Shown in pieces: positions 16,895 through 25,718 of a DNA stretch of 64,000 bases; the first letter of the stretch is position 1; the number at the start of each line of letters is the position of its first letter. The DNA comes from JAWSVE01 sp050633885. Lineage in GTDB: Bacteria > Pseudomonadota > Gammaproteobacteria > Pseudomonadales > Cellvibrionaceae. The stretch covers positions 186,001 to 250,000 of the forward strand of contig JBOEHK010000006.1 of the NCBI GenBank assembly GCA_050633885.1, given 5' to 3'. The notes below the pieces were generated by a model. That model was not told the origin of the DNA. It saw only the letters and a program-made list of their open reading frames with translations, and did not search any database. The position numbers were made by a program, and so were the translations under genes.

Positions 16895-17809
16895 TTAGCG
16901 ATTTAAATTCATTCGCATTTTGGGGTTTAAAACATCAGTTAAATGATCACCCAGCATATTGACAGATAAAACGGTCACTAAAATCGACAAGCCCGGTACG
17001 ATTGAAAGCCAAGATGCTGACATAACATAAGATCGACCATCAGCAATCATAGATCCCCAAGAAGGCGTGGGAGGCGGAACGCCTACGCCTAAAAAACTTA
17101 ATGAAGATTCAAGGATGATGACAGTACCTACTTGTAACGTCGCCAATACAATTAATGCCCCTACAATATTTGGAAAAATATGCACCCGCATAATATAAAA
17201 ATCAGAAGCACCAGCGGTTCTCGCTAACTCAACATATTCTGTGGTTTTAATTTTTAGGGTTTCTCCCCTAGCCATTCGTGCATACTGAGACCACAACACT
17301 AAACTAATCACGATAATGACATTTAAAAAACTGGGGCCATAAATCACACCGAACAAAAGCGCTAAAAGAATAATGGGAAACGATAATGTTAAGTCGACTA
17401 ACCTCATCAAAATTCTTTCCGGCCAACCGCCGTAATATCCCGCAACAATACCTAGAGAAGAACCAATAACACCAGAAAGAATAATCGCCAATGCACAAAC
17501 AGTTAATGAAATTCGCGCACCGAAAATTAATCGACTAAGAACATCGCGTCCTAACTTATCTGTCCCCAATAAATACTTTGAATCTCCTCCTTCTAACCAA
17601 ACAGGCGGCTGCAGCCTATCCAGTAACACACCCTGCTCTGGGTCGTGCGGCGCTATGATCGGCGCGGTCAATGCAATCACTACAAAGCTAATGCAAAGCA
17701 GTACGACAAAGTGAAGAGACAAGCGATTTAATGCATTCATAGATGATCTATTATTTTGACCTGATTGTTTTTCGGTTCTGTTCCGTTTCTCATTCAATAA
17801 CTGATTCAA
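16895..17809 (-). CDS. Peptide-type ABC transporter permease (DppC/OppC-like)
   Basis: 304 residues from a TTG start at 17809 or 281 residues from ATG at 17740 (MNALNRLSLHFVVLL); neither has a strong ribosome site. The protein has an N-terminal membrane anchor, then PHDPEQGV and the LLGTDKLGRDVLSRLIFGARISL segment that is diagnostic for DppC/OppC. The EAA loop is YVELARTAGASDFYIMRVHIFPN, and PPPTPSWGSMIADGR lies near the end. It follows the DppB-like stop almost directly. It forms the membrane channel with the DppB-like protein. Confidence 0.9.
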   Translation of the reverse strand: MNQLLNEKRNRTEKQSGQNNRSSMNALNRLSLHFVVLLCISFVVIALTAPIIAPHDPEQGVLLDRLQPPVWLEGGDSKYLLGTDKLGRDVLSRLIFGARISLTVCALAIILSGVIGSSLGIVAGYYGGWPERILMRLVDLTLSFPIILLALLFGVIYGPSFLNVIIVISLVLWSQYARMARGETLKIKTTEYVELARTAGASDFYIMRVHIFPNIVGALIVLATLQVGTVIILESSLSFLGVGVPPPTPSWGSMIADGRSYVMSASWLSIVPGLSILVTVLSVNMLGDHLTDVLNPKMRMNLNR

Positions 17810-17812
17810 TTT

Positions 17813-18745
17813 TCATTTCGCGATAGTACTGTAGCGAATTCGGGGATCTAAATAGGCATACAATAAATCAACCAATAAATTCACAAGAATAAATGCCGAG
17901 GCCATAAATAGTACGACCGCTTGTATTAACGGAAAATCGCGATTCAAAATGGCTTCAAACGCAAGCCTACCGACGCCAGGCCATGAAAAAACAGTTTCGA
18001 TAACAACAGCACCCGTGATCATAGTGGCAAAGAAAGTACCCATAAAAGTCACAACAGGAATCAAACTATTTCTTAACGCGTGCCTCCAAACAACCTTAAA
18101 TTCCGAGACGCCTTTTATTCGTGCGAATTTTACGTATTCAGCGTCTAATGTTTCTAGCATGCTGATTCTGACCAGACGTGTTACTGCGGCCACTGTAAAA
18201 ACTCCCATCGTAAAGGCGGGCATGATTAAATGTTTTACTTCTCCATAACCTGATGTGGGTAGCCAACCTAATCGAACACCAAAAAAGTACATCAACACAA
18301 GACCTAACCAAAACGCAGGTACTGACTGTCCTAACAGAGCGACAACCCGAGCAGTCTTGTCTAACATGGATCCGTAATACACAGCAGAATAAACACCTAA
18401 TGGAATACCAATAAGTAAACTAAAGAGTAAAGCGATGCCTGCCAACTGAAATGATGCGGGCAATCGTTCTAAAATTAAATTTATAGTTGGCTCTTCATTC
18501 CCCATGATAGAAACACCAAGATCACCCCGTAATGCATTCCACAAAAACTGGAAATACTGCTGCCAGACAGGCTTATCTAACCCTAGCTGCAATATAATGC
18601 GCTGCCGATCTTCATCGGTTGCATAATCACTAAGTAGTAAAGCAACTGGATCGCCGGTGAGTCGGCTCAACGAAAAAATAACTATACTCATTAAGAGCAA
18701 AGTTATTATCATTTCTCCGAAGCGTTTTAATACATACGTTTGCAT
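17813..18745 (-). CDS. Peptide-type ABC transporter permease (DppB/OppB-like)
   Basis: 310 residues, six predicted membrane segments. It shows the family N-terminus (MQTYVLKRFGEMIITLLLMSIVIFSL begins like other DppB proteins), LTGDPVALLL, the LGLDKPVWQQYFQFL segment, and the EAA loop YVKFARIKGVSEFKVVWRHALRN. VIETVFSWPGVGRLAFEAI is highly conserved in DppB/OppB. The start is 4 nt after the stop of the solute-binding protein gene. Confidence 0.92.
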   Translation of the reverse strand: MQTYVLKRFGEMIITLLLMSIVIFSLSRLTGDPVALLLSDYATDEDRQRIILQLGLDKPVWQQYFQFLWNALRGDLGVSIMGNEEPTINLILERLPASFQLAGIALLFSLLIGIPLGVYSAVYYGSMLDKTARVVALLGQSVPAFWLGLVLMYFFGVRLGWLPTSGYGEVKHLIMPAFTMGVFTVAAVTRLVRISMLETLDAEYVKFARIKGVSEFKVVWRHALRNSLIPVVTFMGTFFATMITGAVVIETVFSWPGVGRLAFEAILNRDFPLIQAVVLFMASAFILVNLLVDLLYAYLDPRIRYSTIAK

Positions 18746-18749
18746 AGGG

Positions 18750-20363
18750 CTAATTTTTAAGTTCTATTAAATCGATATTGGTGACATGTTGTGACAATGA
18801 CGGCCAGTGCTTGACACGTTTACTGACTCCATAAGGTTCATTGCTGAACAACAGAAATACACCCGTTGCTTGATCATGAATATATTGTCCGAACTGCTTT
18901 ATCATTTTTTCACGCTCTTCAAGACTTAAACTATATTCAATGTCATTTAGCCTTTTTTCACTTTCTTCTGTCGCAAAGGTTGAAAAAACGCTGTTAGAAG
19001 AATAACTCGCTTGCAATCCCACTAGGGGTGTAGGAAAAGCAATTCCGCGATGTGTCCATGAAATTCCATTCACTTTACCATTCACTTGCGCGCTTCGATG
19101 TGAAATCCAATCAATAGGCACAACATCTACAGCCAATCCAATCTGCTGCCAATACATTCCTATGATTTCAGCAATTATGGGCAACTCCGCACCTGGAGTT
19201 GTTGTAAAAGTTTTTAAAGTAATAGGGAACCCTTTTGGATAACCTGCTTCACTTAACAAACGTTTTGCTTTTTCTGGATCGAAGGGATAGGGTTTAACAT
19301 CAAAAAAAACTTCCGCAGGGAAATCAGTACCAGCGATTCTACCTTGACCATGAAAGATGGCCTTTAGGATGGTTTCTTTATCTACGGCATAATTTAATGC
19401 TTGCCTTACACGCTGATCCTGCCAAGGCACATTTTTATTTGACAACACCTCAGAGGTATTGACTAATCCGCCAAAACGAACAATAGGAGACCAGGAATTC
19501 TTTAAAAATAATACGTTGATCTTTTTTCTTTCGAGCGCTTTCAATGAATCAAAATTCACAGGGGATAAGTCAACCTCCCCCGCTATCAACATCGCGATGC
19601 GTGTTGCCTCTTCTGGAACTGAATAAAACGTTATCTTTTGAGTATTATTTTTAACACGCCAATGATTTGTATTACTAGATCTGGATATTGAAATGGAATA
19701 GCCTCGCTTATGCGAGTCCAGACCAAATGCACCTGTACCAATTGGATTACTCCCCGCGATCACATCGCCTTGTTCTTCCAAGTACTTTTTGGACACCATC
19801 ATGCATTGCATGGCATTCGATAAATAACCGTAAACAAATTCGATATCAGGTCTTTTTAAAGTGATTTTAAGCGTGTAATCATCCAGAACAATAACATCAT
19901 CAATCACATTTCTGAGTGAGGACGAAGGACCTGATTTAGCCGATGGGTGAATGAGTCGCTCAATAGAATATTGAGCATCGTATGCGGTGAATTCGCCCCA
20001 CTCTTTTTGAAACTGGATGCCTTTACGAATATGTAAAACCCATTGTTTGCCGTTTTCTGACATTAACCAGCTTTCAGCCAACCCTGGCTCTAGCTCATGG
20101 GTTTCTGGATTTAAATAGGTAAGATATTCATAGATAGTATCGAGATAAAATTTTCGTCCACCCCCACCCTGCCAAGGCAAAAAAGTTTCCTCATGAAGAG
20201 AGGACATAGCTACTGAAATTTTTAAAGATTTTTTTTCTAATATGTCTGGATGAGTATTATTTAGAGTGCTGTCTTGACTACCATTGCTCTCGTTACTACA
20301 GCCAACGATAGAAAAGCAAAATATAAAAATACCAATTAAGACGTAACTTATTGCTTTACCCAT
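18750..20363 (-). CDS. Peptide-type ABC transporter solute-binding lipoprotein (SBP_bac_5)
   Basis: 537 residues from the ATG at 20363. The leader MGKAISYVLIGIFIFCFSIVGC ends in a lipobox with Cys22, so the protein is a lipoprotein. The frame is open 42 codons further upstream, but an intrinsic terminator lies inside that stretch and the lipoprotein leader decides for 20363. Family signs are LEPGLAESWLMSENGKQWVLHIRKGIQFQKE, FTAYDAQYSIERL, VRQALNYAVDKETIL and PFDPEKAKRLLSEAGYPKGF. It captures the ligand for the DppBCDF-type importer. Ligand class is not readable. Confidence 0.92.
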   Translation of the reverse strand: MGKAISYVLIGIFIFCFSIVGCSNESNGSQDSTLNNTHPDILEKKSLKISVAMSSLHEETFLPWQGGGGRKFYLDTIYEYLTYLNPETHELEPGLAESWLMSENGKQWVLHIRKGIQFQKEWGEFTAYDAQYSIERLIHPSAKSGPSSSLRNVIDDVIVLDDYTLKITLKRPDIEFVYGYLSNAMQCMMVSKKYLEEQGDVIAGSNPIGTGAFGLDSHKRGYSISISRSSNTNHWRVKNNTQKITFYSVPEEATRIAMLIAGEVDLSPVNFDSLKALERKKINVLFLKNSWSPIVRFGGLVNTSEVLSNKNVPWQDQRVRQALNYAVDKETILKAIFHGQGRIAGTDFPAEVFFDVKPYPFDPEKAKRLLSEAGYPKGFPITLKTFTTTPGAELPIIAEIIGMYWQQIGLAVDVVPIDWISHRSAQVNGKVNGISWTHRGIAFPTPLVGLQASYSSNSVFSTFATEESEKRLNDIEYSLSLEEREKMIKQFGQYIHDQATGVFLLFSNEPYGVSKRVKHWPSLSQHVTNIDLIELKN

Positions 20364-20406
20364 AATACATCTAACACTATCTGCGAATTGTTGATTATAC
20401 AGATTG

Positions 20407-20433
20407 AAAAAAAAGAGCGAGATAAACTCGCTC
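20407..20433 (-). terminator. Strong intrinsic terminator between TonB receptor and ABC operon
   Basis: On the minus strand GAGCGAG and CTCGCTC pair as a perfect 7-bp stem with a 5-nt loop, followed by eight T residues. It sits 159 nt after the receptor stop and only 44 nt before the binding-protein ATG. It either ends the receptor transcript, leaving little room for a separate promoter, or acts as a leaky terminator/attenuator that lowers expression of the ABC-enzyme part. Confidence 0.85.
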
Positions 20434-20591
20434 AAAAGCTGGAAAGGGGAAGATGTAAATAAATAACTTGGAGAATCACCTATTTGCATCTTTTACTTCT
20501 AGCGCTTACTACTAGCTACACTCACTTTACTACTTACTACTTACTCTTTGATACTTACTACACTGACATTATTAGCACTGAATATAACCAT

Positions 20592-22769
20592 TTAAAAATC
20601 ATATTTAGCACGAACTCCGAACTGTCGTGGGGCGCCATAAATCGCTCCGCCATCAGCACTTGATGAATTTTGAATTTGAGACACAACATATTCTTCATCT
20701 AAAGCATTGGTAATAAAAGTTTCAACCATAAAGTCTTCGTTAGGCTTAATGATTAATTTTAAGTCTACGATTTTTCGTGATTCCACTTCTGTAAAGGGAT
20801 GCGGAAATGGTGTCGCTATTTGATCGTCGATAAATGCAAATTGAATTCTTGGTGAAATCATTGCTTCGCCGGCAAAGAAATCATATTGCATACCCGCATT
20901 GAATGTAATGTTTGGCGTGAACGGTAAATCATCTCCACTAGAAACAGGAGAGTTACCACCACCATTCGTATCATTTAAAATAACATCTTCTGCAAAGCTA
21001 CCCTCTAGATAACCAAGTCCAATATTAAATCCAAACGCATCATATTGTCCTGTCAATTCAATCTCAGCACCGTAGATTTCTGCACTTGCCGCGTTCTGGG
21101 TGACAGGCAGCGGCGGTCCAAATAATGCTAATAAGCTTGCAAATTGAATATCAGTATAATCAGAGTAGAAAACATTTCCGTTAAAGCGTAAACGACTATC
21201 AGAGAATGTTGTTTTGTAACCGATCTCCACCACCTCATTATTTTCTGGTTCGAAGAAACCTTGTCGAGGATCCAAATTTACACCACCCGCTTTGTAGCCT
21301 TTAGAAATGGTTCCATAAATCATGGAATCTTCGTTAGTGTAATAAGTTAAACCAATTTTCCCCGTGGTTGCAGATGAATCTTGTGTCGTTGAGCACGGAA
21401 AGCATCCAGGAGGCGGAGGTCCCGGAAGTGCATATCGTGTATATACTTGCTCATCTTCAGAATACCGTAAACCTGCTGTTAGCATTAATGCATCCGTGAA
21501 ATTTACGTCAACTTGACCAAAAAGAGAAGTTGAGGTGTTTTCTGCCTTAGCTTCAATATTTGAATTAGAGGTCACAAAGTCTGTTGCACTATAGTTATCC
21601 CTATAAAGCTCTACAGGAACATCATCAACCATATGAAAAGCACCAGCTACCCACTTAACAGGACCATCACTTGTGGATAGTAAATTGATTTCAAAAATAT
21701 CTGTTTCAAAATCTGTCTGCGCTCGGCTGACTCTCGCCGGATAAATAGCACGATTTGAACCACTTGCTGGTAGACCTGTTGGAATTGGCAAGTCTGTCGA
21801 AGAACGATCTCCGTCCGTTTGGTCTTTGGTGTAACCATCTTGCGTCGAATATAAAGCGCGCAATTGCATTCCATCGGTTAAATCCCAACGCCCTTCTAGT
21901 GAAGCACGATAGCCTTTTTGGTCAAGATAACCACGGCCGTCATAAGAAATTTCATAAGGATTAGGGTTTGTATCATCTCTATCTTTTACAGCAATATTTC
22001 CGGACTCTAAATCAAAAGCTGCATAACGAATGTTATAGCTTTGAGAATCAGTCGGCTGAATAAGCAAGTTGGCTCTAACGCCATACATTTCACTACTGCC
22101 AGGTCTACGGCCAGCACTTGGCCCTAAATTATCAATGTAGCCATCTTTATTTTCATAAAGAGTTGCTATGCGTAGAGCAGCTTTCTCGCCCATTGGCATA
22201 TTGAGTGCCGTCACAGATCGCATCCATCCATCTGATCCCATTGTTTGATCAAAGTAACCACCAAATGAATCTGTATCAGGCTCAGGGGAACGAACATACA
22301 AAGCACCACCCGTAGAGTTCTGACCCGTCAATGTTCCTTGAGGGCCGCGTAACACTTCTACAGAATTGAGATCGAAAAAACTTTGCCCAATAAATTGTTC
22401 ATGAGGAATTAAAACCCCATCAACATAATAAGCCACACCGGGATTTGAAGTGGGTGCAGATTGAGCAATACCAACACCACGAATATTAATAAACGTTGAG
22501 CGGTTGTAAGAGTTGATAGCAATACTTGGAGCGACTTGCTGAATATCTTGCAAATTATCAACGCCTTTTTCTATCAATGCATCCGCAGAAAGCACTGATG
22601 CTGAAATAGGAGTATCTTGTAAATTCACTTCACGACGTTCAGCCGTGATAACGATTTCTTCCAGTGCACTTCTTTGTTGCGTCCCTTCTTGCGCTATAGC
22701 GACATGCGGCAGTGAGATAGCAACAGCAGGTGCAAATATCAATGCAGCATTTAATCGGAAATTTCTCAT
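20592..22769 (-). CDS. TonB-dependent outer-membrane receptor
   Basis: 725 residues from the ATG at 22769, which follows AGAGGG; an ATG 17 codons earlier lacks a good site. The signal peptide ends near VAIAQ. A possible TonB box and plug start follow (EEIVITAERREVNLQDTPIS). Plug motifs include INIRGVG and NSVEVLRGPQGTLTGQNSTGGALYV. The barrel ends with GVRAKYDF, with the terminal Phe expected for BAM assembly. The form resembles receptors abundant in sphingomonads and marine gammaproteobacteria that take up diverse organic compounds rather than a clear siderophore receptor. It is the first gene of the putative uptake unit and would deliver substrate to the periplasm for the binding lipoprotein. 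Confidence 0.93.
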   Translation of the reverse strand: MRNFRLNAALIFAPAVAISLPHVAIAQEGTQQRSALEEIVITAERREVNLQDTPISASVLSADALIEKGVDNLQDIQQVAPSIAINSYNRSTFINIRGVGIAQSAPTSNPGVAYYVDGVLIPHEQFIGQSFFDLNSVEVLRGPQGTLTGQNSTGGALYVRSPEPDTDSFGGYFDQTMGSDGWMRSVTALNMPMGEKAALRIATLYENKDGYIDNLGPSAGRRPGSSEMYGVRANLLIQPTDSQSYNIRYAAFDLESGNIAVKDRDDTNPNPYEISYDGRGYLDQKGYRASLEGRWDLTDGMQLRALYSTQDGYTKDQTDGDRSSTDLPIPTGLPASGSNRAIYPARVSRAQTDFETDIFEINLLSTSDGPVKWVAGAFHMVDDVPVELYRDNYSATDFVTSNSNIEAKAENTSTSLFGQVDVNFTDALMLTAGLRYSEDEQVYTRYALPGPPPPGCFPCSTTQDSSATTGKIGLTYYTNEDSMIYGTISKGYKAGGVNLDPRQGFFEPENNEVVEIGYKTTFSDSRLRFNGNVFYSDYTDIQFASLLALFGPPLPVTQNAASAEIYGAEIELTGQYDAFGFNIGLGYLEGSFAEDVILNDTNGGGNSPVSSGDDLPFTPNITFNAGMQYDFFAGEAMISPRIQFAFIDDQIATPFPHPFTEVESRKIVDLKLIIKPNEDFMVETFITNALDEEYVVSQIQNSSSADGGAIYGAPRQFGVRAKYDF

Positions 22770-23533
22770 ATATTGGCCCTCTTGAATTATTACAGTTGTT
22801 GGGATCTGTCTTAAACACATTGAGCATTGATAAATAATTAGGAGTAGGATCGAAAATTATCGATCTATGTTCACTGTGCTTTTGAACCAAACAAAAGTAA
22901 CAAAACACCTCTTCTAGATTTTTTAGTATGTGAACAAGCAAGACAAAAAAATTATTGATACGCCCTTATCTAAGCAGGAGTGATTTTTTATTGATTTTTG
23001 TTAGAGCAGTCATTCCCACACCAGACTAGGCATTATCATTTTTATCGCGCCAGCCAGGAAATAGTTTGTTTAGCAAACTAATATCTGGATTCTAGGGAAT
23101 TAAATTTAGCAGTACAACCTCTTTTTGATGAGCAGTTTATGATCACAACACAAAATCATAACGCTAGTCACCAGGAAGAGAGGTTTGGAACGCATTCAAG
23201 TTCTGCTCACAGCGACTGTAGAACCCCCTCACCCCTCGTAACGGCAATGTTTTACCGGTTTTAGTCTCAATCGGTAAATTTGTCATCAGATATTTGCCGC
23301 TTCGGTCACTCCTATCAATCGACTTTGCCACATTCTTTTTTATTTATGCCTTCAAGCGATCTTTAAATGGCCTAGAGCCCAACAAAGATAGGGCTTTACG
23401 ATAAAAATGAATTTATTTCGCTCATAGTTATCTCTGGCATAGTGATTGCAGAACTTAATAAAAACACAATGACGCATAAACTCTGTCATTGCGCAGTATC
23501 AAAAGAAAAGAGATTTGTGAGAGGAAGCATTCA
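22770..23533. other. Intergenic region between TonB receptor and PilZ gene
   Basis: About 760 nt without a supported gene between divergent units. It contains a palindrome GATCGA-N6-TCGATC at 22848-22865 upstream of the receptor, an inverted repeat TAGTTTG-N5-CAAACTA at 23062-23080, and TTACCG/CGGTAA repeats near 23250-23280. A stretch with GTCATTCCC near 23010 and CTGGATTCTAGGGAAT near 23085 recalls the ends of chromosomal repeat elements in other proteobacteria. The match is weak. Confidence 0.4.
22848..22865. promoter_or_regulatory. Candidate operator palindrome upstream of TonB receptor
   Basis: GATCGA, AAATTA, TCGATC: a perfect 6-bp inverted repeat with a 6-nt spacer, 79-96 nt before the receptor ATG, where promoter and operator sites are expected. 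Its size suits a dimeric winged-helix regulator such as MarR. It is not a good match to the Fur box. Confidence 0.35.
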
Positions 23534-24379
23534 GTGATTGGTTTACATTCTACCCCTGCGTTTATTCAAAACATCTTTAAGGTCAATAAATTGCCTGCAA
23601 ATGATGGCTTTATTTCCCATCTTGCTTCACACATAACACTGAGAGATTTAGAGAAATATAAATCGGTATTGGAGTTACAAGGTAATCGTCAATTAATACA
23701 AATTGAAATATCCCTTAACGGTCACCGTCGGAGTTACCAGTCAATGATTGTCGGGATTGATTTTGAGCAACGTCATCTTATCCTAGATACTTTTTCACCC
23801 TCTCTTAATCCTAAATTCCTTGAACCCAATCAATCCGTGACTTTTCGCCACAGCGCCAACAATCAGATACTCGAATTCTCAAGTCAATTGTTGTCAGTCA
23901 CGGAGGATGAAGAACCGTTATTTATTATTGATTTACCCGAAGATATTACCTATCGACAACGGCGCTTCTACCCCAGACTAGATATGTCAGATAGCCATCA
24001 TTTTTCAATAAAACTAAAATCTCCTCGGCATATCCCTTGGTTTTCAAAACTGAAAAATATATCTGCCGGCGGTGCCTCAGTTTCTGTGGGGGGAGATATC
24101 ACAAATGAACTGACAAAAAATTGTCAACTTAAACACTGCGAAGTTATTCTACCCTTTGGGGCTAAAATTCCTTGCTCAGTGACGGTAAAGAACTTCCGTT
24201 ATGTTAAAAGACCTTATGAACACACTCTACTAAATGTCTCTTTTCACGAAATGCAGTTTCAAAACCGATTAGAGTTACAACACCAAATTAGCTTATCTCA
24301 AAAATTGTTAACTGATGCACTTAATGTAAACAATGAAATGAGTAACGTTCAAAAAGAGAAGGGATATCACATCAATTGA
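23534..24379 (+). CDS. YcgR-like PilZ domain protein, c-di-GMP binding
   Basis: 281 residues from GTG at 23534, chosen because GAGAGGAAG lies 6-7 nt before it. An in-frame TTG 15 codons earlier lacks such a site. The N-terminal half fits the YcgR N-terminal domain (LIQIEISLNGHRRSYQSMI, then LDTFSP). The C-terminal PilZ domain has RRFYPR (RxxxR) near residue 145 and NISAGGASV (N-x-S-x-x-G) near 180, the two c-di-GMP contact motifs. YcgR slows the flagellar motor in enterobacteria. No flagellar genes are nearby, so the target here is open. A strong bidirectional terminator follows. Confidence 0.8.
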   Translation: MIGLHSTPAFIQNIFKVNKLPANDGFISHLASHITLRDLEKYKSVLELQGNRQLIQIEISLNGHRRSYQSMIVGIDFEQRHLILDTFSPSLNPKFLEPNQSVTFRHSANNQILEFSSQLLSVTEDEEPLFIIDLPEDITYRQRRFYPRLDMSDSHHFSIKLKSPRHIPWFSKLKNISAGGASVSVGGDITNELTKNCQLKHCEVILPFGAKIPCSVTVKNFRYVKRPYEHTLLNVSFHEMQFQNRLELQHQISLSQKLLTDALNVNNEMSNVQKEKGYHIN

Positions 24380-24434
24380 TATAAAACATATCAATTAATA
24401 AATGCGAGAGAGACCTATCTACCCTAGTATTTTT

Positions 24435-24469
24435 CCATAAAAAAAGCCCTGAATGGGCTTTTTTTATGG
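24435..24469. terminator. Bidirectional intrinsic terminator between PilZ gene and trpS
   Basis: A perfect 15-bp inverted repeat with a GCCC/GGGC core flanked by seven A and seven T residues and a 5-nt loop. It is placed between convergent genes and can serve both strands. Confidence 0.92.
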
Positions 24470-24498
24470 AAGGAAATCGACACGTAATACTTGTGTTT

Positions 24499-25506
24499 TT
24501 AAAGAGGCCTTATTCCCACCGCTCTTCGTAAATCCATCATGAAAGGATCACTGTATCGCCGAGCCTTTTCTGCGCCTGCTTGCAAAATCTCTTCCACTTC
24601 TTTTGGAGAATCCAGGAATGTTTGATAACGTTCTCGGGCTTCACCAATCTCTTCATTGATAAGTTCAAACAACTGTTTCTTTGCTTCTCCCCAAGCAATA
24701 CCGTCTTTAAATGCTTCTCTCATATCGTTGGTTTGCTCTGGCGTCGCAAAGGCTTGCCAAATTTGAAAGACGGTTGAATCATCTGGATCTTTCGGCTCAC
24801 CCGGTTCGAGTAAATTTGTTTTTATTTTATTGATATGTTTTTTTAATTTTTTTTCGTCCAAAAACAAAGGGATCGTATTTTTATAACTCTTACTCATCTT
24901 ACGTCCATCTAGCCCTTGCAAAACAGCGACATCATCTTCAACAACGGCTTCGGGCAATACAAAATGTTGGCCATAGTGATGATTAAATCTCGCCGCTATA
25001 TCTCGAGCCATTTCAACATGTTGTATCTGGTCTTTACCCACAGGAACTTTATTCGCGTTAAACATCAAGATATCCGCAGCCATGAGAACCGGATAGCCAA
25101 ACAATCCCATCGTGATACCAAAATCAGTATCTTCACCAGCATCTTCATTTGATATAACAGCCGCTTTATAGGCATGGGCTCGATTCATCAAACCCTTTGC
25201 TGCCATACAGTTAAGAAACCAACATAACTCAGAAATTTGCGGTATATCTGACTGTCGATAAAAAACCACTTTTTCTGGATCTAGTCCAAGCGCTAACCAA
25301 GTCGATGCAATTTCTCGTGTTGATTGTTGTATCAACTCTGGATCATGACATTTAATTAACGCATGCAGGTCAGCTAAAAAATAAAATGACAAATTATTGG
25401 TATCAATCGATGCTTCTATTGCTGGACGAATAGCGCCAACATAATTACCTAGGTGGGGAGTTCCGGTAGTCGTAATACCAGTCAGTACTCGTTGCTTCTC
25501 GCTCAT
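24499..25506 (-). CDS. trpS: Tryptophanyl-tRNA synthetase
   Basis: 335 residues, the normal length for the bacterial class I enzyme that charges tRNA-Trp. The ATP-binding HIGH-like motif is TTGTPHLGNYVGAI near residue 12-25. KMSKS lies in GLDGRKMSKSYKNTIPLF near 195. Other core parts are FFLADLHALIK, GLDPEKVVFYRQSDIP and MAADILMFNANKVPVGKDQIQHVEMARDIAARFN. It has its own promoter region upstream. Confidence 0.97.
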   Translation of the reverse strand: MSEKQRVLTGITTTGTPHLGNYVGAIRPAIEASIDTNNLSFYFLADLHALIKCHDPELIQQSTREIASTWLALGLDPEKVVFYRQSDIPQISELCWFLNCMAAKGLMNRAHAYKAAVISNEDAGEDTDFGITMGLFGYPVLMAADILMFNANKVPVGKDQIQHVEMARDIAARFNHHYGQHFVLPEAVVEDDVAVLQGLDGRKMSKSYKNTIPLFLDEKKLKKHINKIKTNLLEPGEPKDPDDSTVFQIWQAFATPEQTNDMREAFKDGIAWGEAKKQLFELINEEIGEARERYQTFLDSPKEVEEILQAGAEKARRYSDPFMMDLRRAVGIRPL

Positions 25507-25630
25507 TGTATTCCGCTTGTGTAAATCAAAAGATCAGCCTAAAGCTATCTGCCCAGGCCATTAACAAATAAAAGCTGTTCAAAGCTTTCATAATCGTGTG
25601 GTTTTAAGGTGGGATATAATACTAGGGAGC

Positions 25631-25672
25631 ACCCCAAGAATATAGTGTTGGCATATTGTTGGGGCTTGGGGT
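25631..25672. repeat. Nested inverted repeat, structured element between trpS and cNMP-binding gene
   Basis: Outer arms ACCCCAAG and CTTGGGGT (8 bp) enclose AATAT-N9-ATATT. No T run follows on either strand. On the minus strand it lies 47-88 nt beyond the stop of the upstream gene and may protect or end that transcript. On the plus strand a TATAAT hexamer at 25615-25620 precedes it. Confidence 0.4.
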
Positions 25673-25718
25673 TCAACGTTAGAGATTAAGCGTTAGGAGT
25701 TGAGGCCATAAGATTATC

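Noticed and set aside
20364..20489. N-terminal extension of the solute-binding protein
   Set aside because: An intrinsic terminator lies within it, and the lipoprotein leader begins at 20363.
23139..23264. Plus-strand frame of 41 codons upstream of the PilZ gene
   Set aside because: No Shine-Dalgarno sequence and no similarity recognised; too short to support.
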